A stretch of 64,000 nt of DNA from NCBI RefSeq assembly GCF_028640845.1, contig NC_080540.1, forward strand, positions 230,748,794 through 230,812,793, in the 5' to 3' direction. The position numbers were made by a program, and so were the translations under genes. Under the pieces are notes generated by a model, which was not told the origin of the DNA, did no database searches, and saw only the letters and a list, made by a program, of their open reading frames with translations. Within the stretch, counting starts at the first letter, position 1, and each line of letters opens with the position of its first letter. Below, piece after piece: positions 12,051 through 25,245 of this stretch. Origin of the DNA: Ahaetulla prasina. Lineage: Eukaryota; Chordata; Lepidosauria; Squamata; Colubridae.

Positions 12051-12247
12051 CTATGGCATTCTTAGAGCCTGCTTTAAGAGTTCAAGATCTTTCCGTTTGC
12101 TTGTATTCACTCTGGCACAACCATATTCCTCCAGTTGCAAAGGGATGTACTTTTCAATCACATCTGAGTCCTGTTCGGCAGAACCTTTAAAGAGCTTTAC
12201 CCAAGATGGCTTAAAGTTCCCTCTGAATCCCAGAAAACGAATGTGCT
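12051..12247 (-). CDS. CEMIP2: CEMIP2 last coding exon V22 with stop codon
   Basis: 197 nt including the TAG stop at 12051-12053. It enters in phase 1 (G|AG) after GTCTGTTTCAG. It encodes IRFLGFRGNFKPSWVKLF, IEKYIPLQLEEYGCARV and KRKDLELLKQALRMP, ending the second GG/ILEI-like domain. The terminus matches CEMIP2. Confidence 0.97.
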
Positions 12248-15200
12248 CTGAAACAGACAAGAGGGGGGAAAAAAGGTCTAAATTATATTTAACATGTTAT
12301 ATTTGTACGGAACTCTGCACTTTGATATGGCCCAAGGGATAATCAATAAAGTAAACTCTATGTTTGACATAATTATTCTCAACAGATAAAGTATATCATA
12401 AAAAAATTCTAACACTGCAGATTTGAAAAATGTCCAAATCTCATAAAATACACATCAATCCTAATTTGCATGCTCCTTAAAATTTGATTTCAAAAGTTGT
12501 GAAAAAAAATGTACAAAAATAAACAAACCTGCATTTTGAAGATTTGGTGGTTTGGCTGTCCCCAGGATCATTAAGGCTTGAGAAATGTTAAGGTCTGTTA
12601 TGTTCCCTCTGCTGGTTAACACAACTAAAGACCTAAGAGAAAAATGCTGATCAGACAAACTTGGAGAGCAGAGATGAACAATGATTTACTGCAGCTAATA
12701 AATATGAGTCATGAGTGGGAGATTTTGAAAGCTGCAGAAATAATTTCAATATGCTTTGAAAATAATAACCTCTTTTACACATTGTGCTAACACATAATAT
12801 GGCACGCTCTCTATAAAATACTGGACTTTCTGTTTTCTTTCTCTTCTTTAAAAAAAAAGGATCTTTTTGTGAGTAGAAAGAAAGATAATTAAAATAAGTG
12901 ATGAGGTCTTAAGAAGCCAAGGAGAAACAAATTTTTTGGGGGAATGTTTAATGCTGTCTGTCTTGAGATTTCCCATCTACTGAATGCAACTAAATCTACA
13001 GAACAATGTATGCATATGCTCAATTTTTCAAAACTGATCAACTTGCAGAATTATTTCTAGCACAAGTTACACACGACTAAGCAGTTTTAATAAAAGAGCA
13101 TGATACGTTCTTCAAGCACTCTGCCTTTTAAAGAAACAACCAGTTCACAGCAATGAAGAAAGGTCTTGTTCTTTTACAAAAGCACCATAACTATTTTGAT
13201 AGCATTTGGGGGGATTTTAAAAACAAATGCTACATTTTCATTTCTGTGTCCACTTAGGCGACTAGTTAGCTGATGGATTTATACTATATCGACCTACCTT
13301 TGGGGAATTCCAGTTTTTATATAATTTTCTACGAGCTTGATCTTCTCTTCAGGAAAAAAAGTTTCTTTTGTTACTTTACCCACACAGGCATCAATGACTA
13401 TGGCAAGAAGGCCCACCTCTTTCAGTGGAAACTTGACACTATTGACCTGAAAGAAAAAAACCTCTTAAATCATTACTTTTCCCATGCCTCTAAGAGTCAA
13501 TTTGTAAACACAGTAATCTTCTGCCACTAACAGAATGCTCTTGCATTTGCCATGCTTTGGCTTATAAATGGCAATACAGGGAGCCTTCAAGTTACAGCTG
13601 TTCATTTAGCAACTGTATGAAGTTACCATGGTGCTGAAAAAAGGCGACCGATGACCGGTCCACCCACTTTTGACCATTGCAGTGTCCCTACAGATCAAAA
13701 TTTGGGTGCTTGGCAACTGCCATATATTTACAAGGGTTGCAGCGTCCCAGAGTCACGTAATCACCACTTGTGACTTTCGCAGTTGACAAGCAGCCAATGA
13801 GCATGCCAGGTTTTCTTAAGGACCGTGAGATTCACTTAGCAACTGCACAAAAGATAACTGTAAAATTCGATGCGACTTACTTAACAACCACTTTGTTTAG
13901 CAATGGAAGTTCCAGTTCCAACTGTGGTCATATGTTGAGGACTATTTGTACTGAATTTCTGGCTGTGGACAATTACTATTGATGACCCAGCAAGAAACTA
14001 CTAATGGCCTCCTTTTAAAAACTGTGTTTGATGGCAACTACATGTGTGTCCAGAGGACACACGTTGGACCCTGGAGAACAGACTTGTTTCCAGCCTTGTA
14101 TAGATGATTTTACTTATAATTTTTAATGGTAAATCTATCCCTGCAGTCTGCAGTTTATGCCTTCCTTTCAATTGCCTTGTGATTTAAATAAAACTCTCAC
14201 TAGTAAACTCTCAGTCTACTTCTTTCCCCTCAATCCTGAATTTTGATCACAGTATCGGGATAATGCTTGCATTAAGCTCTAGGACAGGGCTCTCCAAGCT
14301 TGGCAACTTTAAGCCTGGTGGACTTCAACTCCCGGATTCTGGGAGTTGAAGTCCACCAGGCTTAAAGTTGCCAAGCTTGGAGACCCCTGCTCTAGGACAT
14401 AAATACTAGTTAACGGAAAGATTTACTCTGAAGTTTTGTATTTAGAAGTAGAAAAATGGAAGGAGATTAATTAATGCTACTGCCACTCCTTCTCCCCCCC
14501 CCAATCATTTAAAACAACTGCTTCTCTTCTAATGATGAAGAGTATTAAAACATCGCTGTTGTGTGTTAATGTAGAAATTCTCCCATAGAAATTAATCATA
14601 GGCATTCTGAAAATTCAGCAACAGGAATGCCAAAAATGTCAATCCCCTCACTTATTTTTTTCTTTCTCCTGTTTGCAAAAATGTGTGAAGCCGATTAAGC
14701 AGTTAGAAAAAGAACAGATCCAGTGTGTGTGTGTGTGTGTGTGTGTTAAAGCCAGCTCTCTTCCTTATAGAACAAGAGACTAACTTGTGTCCATTCTATC
14801 TCCTGTGCATCAAACTGAGATAAGCCTGGGAACCTCCTTCAATCCATGCCTCAGAAAGACGACTGCTTGGTCTGCTTCTCATTTGTTGTTTTATTTGTGT
14901 AATCAGGAAGGGTGGGCAGCTAGCTTACAGCAAACACTTTCCTCCTTTCACTAAGCAAGATCTTGTTTGTTCTGTTCATGAAGCAGCCAGGAGATGATTC
15001 TCTGGGCTGGCTAGATTCATAGGCAGCCTCAACCTTTTCACAAGGGGAAGTAGTCTGTGGCCACAGCTTTTCTGGGAAGGCAGGCAAAGATAACTCATGC
15101 TTGTCAAAGAAGGGGTGAGGTTTTTCATCTCTGCCCATACCATCTACTGTCGAATATCTGCAAGTTTGAAAGATAAGCCTCTCACATTGAAAGGAACGTA

Positions 15201-18200
15201 ATGCCCAGGAAGAGTACAAGAATACTTACAGAGATCGAATATTCTTGTGGTTCTGAAGTTTGTATTTTCACAAAGATGTAGGTTTGATGAGGATCACTGG
15301 TAAATACCACCTGAATGTTAAGGATACCATATATATATTTAAAACTAATAATTTTTAGTATTATTTGATAGTTCATGTACAAGAATCCATGTAAGGTAAA
15401 ATGAGAAAGAATTTATTTTGGTTGGATCAAAGGAAAGTTGTTAAAAAAGATCTTTGAATTAAGATATAGTGGTCCTGTGGTGTACTGGATCCTGTACAGA
15501 TTTGTACATTGGTAAAATCCTGTTCAATTTTATATATGAATAAAACCCCATTTGTCATTTTATATAGGGATAAAATTACATTCTGGATGCCCACTCTTAT
15601 CATTAGTCCATTAAACTGGTGGCTACTATAAAAATAATAATAAATCAATGGATTATAATTTTTCTATGAAAATATTTTTAAACAATAACTCAGAAATAAA
15701 GCAATACAGAAAAGAACAGTCATGATACTGTAAAAAAGTACAAATAGAAAAGAGTCTCTACAAACAACAATAAATTATTTTGTTGGCAATTAAACTGCTT
15801 CTTTCTTTCTACATTATCTACCATTATTTTCTGACAACCATTGAGATAAATCAGTGGAAGCTATCTATAGCAGGGGTCTCCAACCTTGGTTCCTTTTAAG
15901 ACTTGTGGATTTCAACTCTGGGAGTTGAAGTCCACAAATCTTAAAGGGACCAAAGTTGGAGACCCCTGATCTATAGTAATCATCAATTATTTTGAATTTT
16001 GTACTCCAAAGCCTAAATCAGCAAAATTCCCGAGAACTGTAGAAATTATAGTGTCAATTATCTGGGGAATTACTTATCTTTGCATACAAAAATTCACCTA
16101 GGGCTTGAGGTAGTTTACAACTGAAGTAAAAAAAACCGCAATAAGAATAACCTATGGTAATCTTAGTATCAATGACACCTATAACCACTGCATAATAAAG
16201 TTTTCAAGGGATTCTTGAAAACCAAAACGTTGATATCCTTCACCGCAGAAGGACAAGATTCCAAGGTCAGGGCAGCAGCTGAAAAGGCCCACTGGCTAGC
16301 TCTGCTACCTCTTGTGGTGAAAAAAAACCCCTCTGCATTCCTTTCCTTGAAGATCACACAAGGAAGCTACATATGGTTGGGAAAGATGATCTTACAGGGA
16401 TCTTGGCACCAAGTCATGCAGGACTTTAAAGAGATAAACAATTTTGAACTGGACCTGGAAGCAAGCCGGTGACCAATGCAACCATTACCCTAATTAGCAG
16501 CTGCCATACTTTGCTCCAGTTGAAGGTCTCAATTGTTTTCAGAAGCCATTCCATGTTTAGTCGGTTAAGTAAACAAGATGACAGGAACACACCCCAGTCC
16601 TCAAATAGTCCAAAGACTATGAAAATATTTTTATTTTAAAAATATAAAAAATATAAAAATAAAAACTATCTACTATTGACCTCACCCCATTCCTAAGAGG
16701 TCTGTAAGGGGCATGCATAAGAGCACCAGTGTGCCTAACGTTCCTGTCCAATGTTCCCTTTGATTGTATCCAATTTGTATAGTTATTTCATGCTTATGCT
16801 TATATATATATACTGTCGTGAAAAATAAAATAAATAAATAAAATAAATAAAATTCCTGCAACTGGCCATCCAAAGCTGGGCAGTGCACCCCTCCCCCACT
16901 CCCCGGCCATGAGCTCCATATATGGATTTAGGAATACCTTGGGAAGGCATTGCCATTTCCAAATAGTGGAAATGTGACAAATAACGTATCCATCTTGCAG
17001 GGATTTAATCTTAAATTTGTTTTGACCCATAAAAACTCTGATGGAAGCTAGGATCAGCTAGTACTTTGAAGCATCCTTAGTCTGGCTTGGGCTGTTATCA
17101 GAATTTTTTACACTGCTCCCCCAAAATGAAAGATCTAAATAGTAAACACTGCTCCTATTCTAAAGAACATCCAGGTTCTACTATAAGAACTTTAGACTTT
17201 TTTTGGGGGGGAATAGTTTTTAATTTGCTTTGTTGTTTTATGATTTTAATGTTTTTTAATGTCTTTACCCTATAAACCACCACCCAGAGTCATTTGACAT
17301 GAGATGGGCAGCAAATAAATTTCATATTGATAAAATAATATTTTTTTGCCGGTTCTACTAAACACAAGCAACAATTCTGAGGACTGTGCTTGACAGGTTC
17401 CCACACATATTTTCCTTGAAAAATACATTCAATTCTTTCTGCAACTCACCTGCCAACCTGACAGATAGCCATGGGATAAACCATTTAATATTTACATATA
17501 ATCTTACCAATACAATAATTTCTCACCTGGTCCGAGCCGCATTTCTGACAGACGTCAGTTATTTTTGTGGGCATTCTTTTCACAGCAGTTGGTTTCTGGA
17601 AGTACTTTGGATAAGCGTTTGCTGAACAGTTACTGTAAGACTTTGACTGAAAGCTGGCCTGTATTTTGACTCTTTCACATCCCTGAGATGAACAGTAACT
17701 GTGCCCTTCTCTGTGATATTTGGCTTGCAGGAACAGAAACAACAACCTGCCGAAGAATACAGAAGTAGGAAAATATCAAGCAGAGAGTGCATGCCATTCC
17801 AAAGGATGCTACAATGGCACAACTGTTTACTTGTGCATCTTACTTTTTGCATCTCCCATCAATGCTATTAATTTCATTTTTTGTTGTTCAAATATAATCA
17901 GCTCCCCATTCAGACTCTGAATTACATTCATACTGCCATTTATAACAGCCATTTTGCTAGAAACGAGAGCTCCTTCTTTCTAACATGCTGTGTACGTCGA
18001 ACTCATTCAAGCAGGTGGAGACAATACAATCCTGGATAGAATGATCTAAGATAGATAATAAAATTGACGACCAAATGGAAAATAATTTCTGGGCATTCTT
18101 AACAGCCTAGCTTGTGTTAACCTTTAGAAAAATGACCCTTCAGTCATAAATCTGTTGATAACCACAAACCACAAGGATTTCTCTTAGAACTGTATCCATG

Positions 18201-21200
18201 CTACATCTCTCAACTCTTAAGACAGCCAGACCAAACAATCTTTAGACACTATATAAAGCTCTACTTTTAATTTTAATGGAAAATGTCTACCCAGTGCTAT
18301 CATCAAAATAGAAAATTTTCTCTGTTCGTCTCTTCTGCAGCTCAGCCATTGAAGACACAGCAACATAATCCTCCATATTATAATAAGCAGATGCCTGTCT
18401 CTGGAATACATCAAAGGTGACTTGAAAAGAGGCATCCGGTGGGTAACAGAGGCCAACTCGAATCCAGTCATTTCTGAAAAAAGAATTGATGAAAAATGCT
18501 GTCATTTATGATTTTATTATTTGCTCTTTGTTGCATTTAACCGTATTTAGCAAAAATTATGAAAGCTGAAAATTCCAGACTTTGCCTATCTGGTGAAAAA
18601 GCTTTTGAAACCAATAAACAAGTTTCATTATGCTGTTTGTTTTACACTGGCACATGCCGAGTCGTTACCCCACATCTAATTAAATATTCTGGTCACCCTT
18701 GTCAGTTTTATTTAAAGCCTTAATTTTCAGATTCCAGTGATTCTATTTCCTTACGTATGGTCGCAATGAGTTGCATAATATGTAAATTGAGTTGATCTTG
18801 GTATCAAATATTACTAGCATATATACAATTATGTTTTATGGACTGGTGATTGACCACAATAAAGAGTCTTGCCTACATTCTCCTGTGGACTGTCGGGTTC
18901 CACAGGATTTAAAAGTCCATAAATACTATTTATTACATGTTTAAATAGTATAGCGATCTATCACAAAAGAGCATCACATGCAAACGTACTTGTTGAAATT
19001 AATGAGGTACAAGAAGGTTATTTGTGGGGATTGTCCATTCCAATGTATTGTGTAACCCTTTTGAAGCATTACAACTGGCTGGTATTGCTGGAAGTCAGCT
19101 TTCTGATTATTAATACCTCGAAGTATCATAGGGTTGGAAGGATACTCGTCTCGTACCATAGTCATTAGATTCTGTGGGTTCCGGGTCTGGATGTATACCT
19201 ACAACAAGAACACAAAGAAGGAAAATGCTAAGTCCTATGAAATGACAAAGACCCGATATATCAAAAACACATACAGTGTGAATGACCTGGATGTAAGACG
19301 AGTAAGTCTCAATTACATAAGAACTCTGAATGAAGAAAACTATCTTTTACAAAGAATTGAATGATCTAAGGAAAACAATAAGATTGATTCAATGAAAACT
19401 ATGCAGTGGATATGGATTTTGGGTCTTAGGAAATCCTCCTTGTTAGCAGTTATCCTCTCTTTTTTTGTTAGTGAACCCTAAAAATACTTCGCCATTAAAA
19501 AAAAGAAGATATGGATTGAATTGTTTCTGATTTGACTGGTAATGACTAGAGGAACAATTAAGCTTTAGGTAGCTCTAAAGTCAGAAAGAAAACCAGAGTC
19601 AGAAATGCTAGAAAGCCTATGAGTCAGATATTTTTTTTCTAACTCTCTAAGCCAGATTTGAACAGGATTAGTTTTATCATAATCTCTTCCTTGTGAAGTC
19701 ATAGCTGTACTCTAATCTTTATACACAATATGACACATTAAAAAGTGCATTATTAAAACAAAGCAATTTTATTATAGAACAAGCCCAGATATATCAACAC
19801 GTTACTTACACTTCCTTCTCTCATGTCCTAAGGATTGGAAAAACTGTCAATATGATATGGATAAAACAATATAATGGAATTATACTTTCTTCATATATCT
19901 GACCTTATATTTGCTTTCTTCATGCTGGTCTTTTACACTAATTATTATTATTTTAAAAATAATTAGAAAAAGAGATGGTGGCAAGTGAATGATACATTTA
20001 TTTATCTAATTTTTATTTATTTATGTTCTATATAACCGTCCATCTTAGTCAATGGCTCTAGTCATTGTGTAGCTGTATTTTTATTCATGTTAACCTATTT
20101 CTCATTTCCTGAATTAACTTAATCTTTTGGGTTTGCACTGAACCATAACTAGCCATTCCACAGGTTAAAAGGGGAGGATAATTTGTGGTTTAGACTATAA
20201 TCCAAACCCAGCCATTGTATGGGTGTGGGTAAGAAGACAGAAAGATAGAACATACATACTCAGTTAAAAAATATTCAAACTGCTGAATTTAAATGTAAAT
20301 ATAAATCAGTAATTCAATCTTTTCCTCTAGAAATTGGACATGCTATTCATGTTTTATGCATACAACAGAACATTCACATCTCTCTCTTAACCTGAGCAAA
20401 AGTTCCACTGCAGACTACACCATTCCACTTGATAAAGTTAGAACAGTCTGGATGTTGAATCAGATAGTTATCCATTCTACCAACGTAAGTGTCCATGTAA
20501 CCTGTCACCGATCCATCAACATCATGGAATATTGAATTCTTGTCACCGTCCAGATCAGCTTCTTCAAACCATGGGCCAGGTTTACCAAAAAAGACTTTTA
20601 AAGAAACCTTACAAAACAAAAAGTACATTAATATTTATTATATTATATTATCATAATATTATAATTATTTAAGAGTTGTCGTCACACAGTGGTTAGAATG
20701 CAATACTGGAGGTTACTTCTGCTGACTACCAGCTGTTCGAATCTCACCATCTCAAGGTTGACTCAGCCTTTCAACTTTCCGAGAACAGTAACATGAGGAC
20801 CCAGATTGTTGGGGGCAATACACTGATTCTATAAACCACTTAGAGAAGGCTGTAAAGCACTGTGAAGCGGTATATAAGTCTAAGTGTTTTTGCTATTATT
20901 TAATTTATAAACAGTCCATTTATCTCACAGAGGCGTTAGTCTAATGCTACTAATTACCATTATTGTCTTCAAACTCCTTTCCTTTTTCATGTGGAAAAAG
21001 CAACTTTAATTTTAAAAAAAACCAAACCCTTACATTTTCATCGAATGCCACCAGGGAAATATTGTTCTGAGGTGTAATTTGCCAGGTATTTTTCAGTAGG
21101 AACCCAATTGCACTAGTGAATCTATCAGTAGTTGGCACAAAATTATTGAAAGTACATTTGGTGAGGCGAATAGGTCCATCATAAATTTGAAATCCACGGA

Positions 21201-24200
21201 TTGGATAAGTCCTGTAAAAGAATAAAAATGTTTAGAAACATTATTTTTCTTGCTGATATAAATATTTACAGAATAAGCAGGTAAGAGTTAGGAGTGTTAT
21301 TAGGCAATAAAAGCTATTAAATACAATGAGACTCAGTGAAAAAAGGTTTACATTATGGCAAAATTTATGAAAATATTTGCATGCTGTATTTTCAAATGTA
21401 ATTTTTATTCTGGGCCATATTTTACTGGACCTTCCACTCCTTTAGTCAAAGGCTCAAGGAATAATTTCAGACAGGATGACATAAATGTATGTCTGTATTT
21501 ATATTTTAGACAAAGTCCTCTTCTCAGTGTGAAAATTGCAGTTAATGAATTTGATCTCTCAGTTTGCACTCAGTCATGAGTGCAGTAGAAGAAATCTTCA
21601 AAGAACAGGTTAGGAAATTATCATAATGGGGAAAATCTATCTATGTGGTCACTAGGAGTAGAAAATGACTTCATGGCACATAATCAAGGAAAATACTTTT
21701 ATTACTATAGAAACAGTTTAGCTCATCATAATTCTATGAATCCTGGCTGGGCTGGATTTCTGCAGTACATATATAGGCTGTTAAAAGGTGTTATGTATAT
21801 GTATTTATTTAATTGCAAAGTTTTTTTTTAAATAATCAATTAAGTAGATACTCTGGGCAGTTTAAAAGTATAATTTAAAAATACTAAGAATACAAAATGT
21901 GTTTAAAATCATGTTAAAACCATGGCAATCATTTTCTGACAACTGGGAACAAGCGTAGATGATAAGAAGTGAGGATAATATGGTCCTATCTGCTATTCTT
22001 GGCTATACTTTGCTGTATTTAGGAGTAACAGAAGAATGACTGAAAGTGGCTGGCAACCATCCATGTTAACTCATTGTCAAGAAATCTATGCTGGTATTCA
22101 TCCATCAGCTTACATCTTCCAGGGACAAGCTAAGTTTCAGGAACTATCTGATTATCACCTCTTTTAAAGAAACTGATACTTCCCTTTCGCAAAGAAAAAA
22201 AAAAGATGCATTATCTCCCAAAGAAACTGGACATCTTCTTTGCATTGTTCTAAAGAATGAAAAGAAAAAAACTACAACCCATACAAGTGGTCAGATGTAC
22301 TGGGCTCAGTGTTTTCCACAACATTCTGATGGATAAAATTGCTTGAATCTCACTTTTGCAAAACAGCCGCAGTATGTTTTTAAAGGTTCTGCAGTATAAA
22401 TTCAAAGCTAAGTTGTACTAAGTACAAAAGTGAGTAATAAAGTAAAGTAATAAAGTCATGGTGCCTACGAAAAACTATCCTTGCCTACCACCACAAAATC
22501 AACCAGACAACAAGTTGAAGCACACATCCAGGCTATGAAATACTTACCGGTTTCTAGGCAATGTGCGTGTTCTATTGTTTATCCCTCCAGTCCCCCAATA
22601 TTTGTTCTGGCCTCCTAAATAGCCATAATTCTTGCTTTCACCAACAAACAAAGAGTTTGAGACTTCCTGGCTGGATCCTTCGTCACTCGGAAAGCTTCCG
22701 TCACTATCAAAACCAAAACCAAAGACAGGTGACTTTTAGCAGATGAAAAAGATTTAATTCTAGCAAGGCTGGTGCCACATTTAATAAAAGAAATGACCAT
22801 CATTATGTGTTCTTGCATGATTTTGTCTTCGTGCTTCATCTCATCCATATGATGGCCTGATGAGAGAAATAGGCTAGTAAATCTGTTGAAATTTAATTTT
22901 TTTGAAACCCACTATCTTGCAATACAGCTAGGAAATAAAAATAGAAAGTAAGAGGGTGTGCTACCCTGACCTATTTAAGAGGAAAAATAAAATATAATAA
23001 ATGAGTTTATATGTGTGTACACAGTCCAGTGGTCTCCAATAAATGGCCACCATTGAAAATAAAGCCAAACAGTACTAACCTTGCAAATGTTAAGCCTATT
23101 CCATTGTCAGCAAATCTAGGATAGAGGAAAAAAAATTTGTTTTAGAAAGCAGCTTCTTTTGATTAGCATTAAAATAAATACATTTTCAAAATCTGGCTCA
23201 GAACTTGGCGGACTGTGCATTGGCGCGGGAAGCCCTGGTGGTGCAGTGAGAGGGCTGGGCAGGGGCCGCCAGCCTTCTCGGCTGAGGAGGAGGTTTCCCG
23301 ACCCGAGCTTCGCCGCGAGAGCCACCCCAAAGGCCAGAAGAAAGGTCATTCCATCGGAGTAATGGGCGAAGGCTCCTTCCTCTCCCGCCTTACCCATGCT
23401 GTGCGAGCCCGGCTGGGCTGCAACCCCGCCGCCGCCGCTCCTTCCTCAGCCTCCCGGGCTCGCGCTCTAGCAGCCGCCAAGCTCAGGCGGACTCAGCAGC
23501 TCCCCATCAGCACTCGCACGGCGCGATTCGGGCAGGAGGTCGGGCTCGCTCTGTGGCGGTGGCGGGGAAGCCCTGGTGGTGCAGTGAGAGGGCTGGGCAG
23601 GGGAGCCGCCAGCCTTCTCGGCTGAGGAGGAGGTTTCCCGACGCGAGCTCGCCGCGCGAGAGCCACCCCAAAGGCCAGAAGAAAAGGTCATTCCATCGAG
23701 TAATGGGCGAAGGCTCCTTCCTCTCCGCCTTACCCATGCTGTGCGAGCCCGGCTGGGCTGCAACCCCGCCGCCGCTTCCTCCTTCTTTCATTCTTTCTTC
23801 TCCTCCGTGCTTCACCGTGCTGGGCGACCTGGAGCAGCTGCTCTTCAGCCAGATGCTCGTGAGTCAGCCTGCCCCTTCCTTCCCGTGGGGGTCTGCCTTG
23901 CTGGTGAAGGTTATTGGGGCTTTTGAGCAAGGGAGGAGGAGCGAGCACCGCCTTCGCGCTGGCATTCCGGGATTTCCCTTTGTTTAGAGCTAGGAACCTG
24001 GCAGGTGAAAGGTTGAGCGACATGAAAGGCAAAGACCACAATTGTTTTAAGAAAGAAGCTTTAGCAGGAGGGGGATGGAGGGTGTTTTAAGTTTTGGCAA
24101 ACAGCCAGGCCAACTGTATTGGAGAAGGTCACACAACTGGCCTTAACATTTTAGCTGCTGTCTTTTCCTCACACTTGGGTTTAATGATATTAGAGATCCT

Positions 24201-25202
24201 TATTGCCCTGCCAAAAAAAAAAAGAGCCACCCCAAAGGCCAGAAGAAAAGGTCATTCCATCGAGTAATGGAGCCGGCTCCTCCGGAAGGAGCCTTCGCCC
24301 ATTACCCGATGGAATGACCTTTCTTCTGGCCTTTGGGTGGCTCGCGCGGCGCAGAGCGCAGCGCCATCCCGCCCGCGACCCTCAAACTCGCTCCGCTTGG
24401 TAAATTGAGACGCCCGGTGAACAAACAATGCAGCAACTCAGAGCAAGCGGCGATTGGCCAAGCTCAACCAGTAGAAAAAGGTTCTCCTGTCGCCATTGTT
24501 GCTAGGCAGATGTTCAGGCGCAACGGGAGAGAGAAGAGGGGGAAACCTCCTCCTCAGCCGAGAAGGACTGCACCGCCAGGGCTTCCCCGCCAATGCATAG
24601 CCTGGCGGGAGTTACTGCAGCTCACCTGCCCCGCCCCAACTGGTGGTGTTGGGGCAGCAGCTGCCGCTTAGCAAAAAGGTCGCCGCCCAAAACTCCTCGC
24701 CTTCTCCTGGGAAGGGCTGGATGGCTAGCCGGGAAGGGTTGAATAAGCAAGCCAACCTCCTCCCTCCCTCCCTCCTCTCCCCGCAAGCGAAAGAGCGTTT
24801 TCCGTTGGAAGAGAGAGAGAGAGAGAAAGGAGGGCCGTTCCTCCTTCTTTCATTCTTTCTTCTCCTCCGTGCTTCAGAAGCTGGGCGTGTGTGTGCGCCT
24901 AGTCCCCTTCTGTTCCGTGGCGCTGGAAGAGAGAGAGAGAGAAAGGAGGGCCGTTCCTCCTTCTTTCATTCTTTCTTCTCCTCCGTGCTTCACCGTGCTG
25001 GGCGACCTGGAGCAGCTGCTCTTCAGCCAGATGCTCGTGAGTCAGCCTGCCCCTTCCTTCCGTGGGGGTCTGCCTTGCTGGTGAAGGTTATTGGGGCTTT
25101 TGAGCAAGGGAGGAGGAACGCGAGCACCGCCTTCGCGCTGGCATTCCGGGATTTCCTTTGTTTAGAGCTGGGAATCCTCCTTCCCCTTTGCACTCCTCCT
25201 CC

Positions 25203-25245
<43 letters not shown>

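Larger units (their letters stand above)
22448..23207. repeat. tandem duplication, copy 1 (empty-site, SINE-free)
   Basis: 760 bp that recur at 26521-27437. By eye I found no substitution between the copies, exons and introns alike. The left border TAATAAAGTCATGG continues into normal intron. The right border ...CTCAGAACTTG turns into transposon sequence at 23208. Confidence 0.97.
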
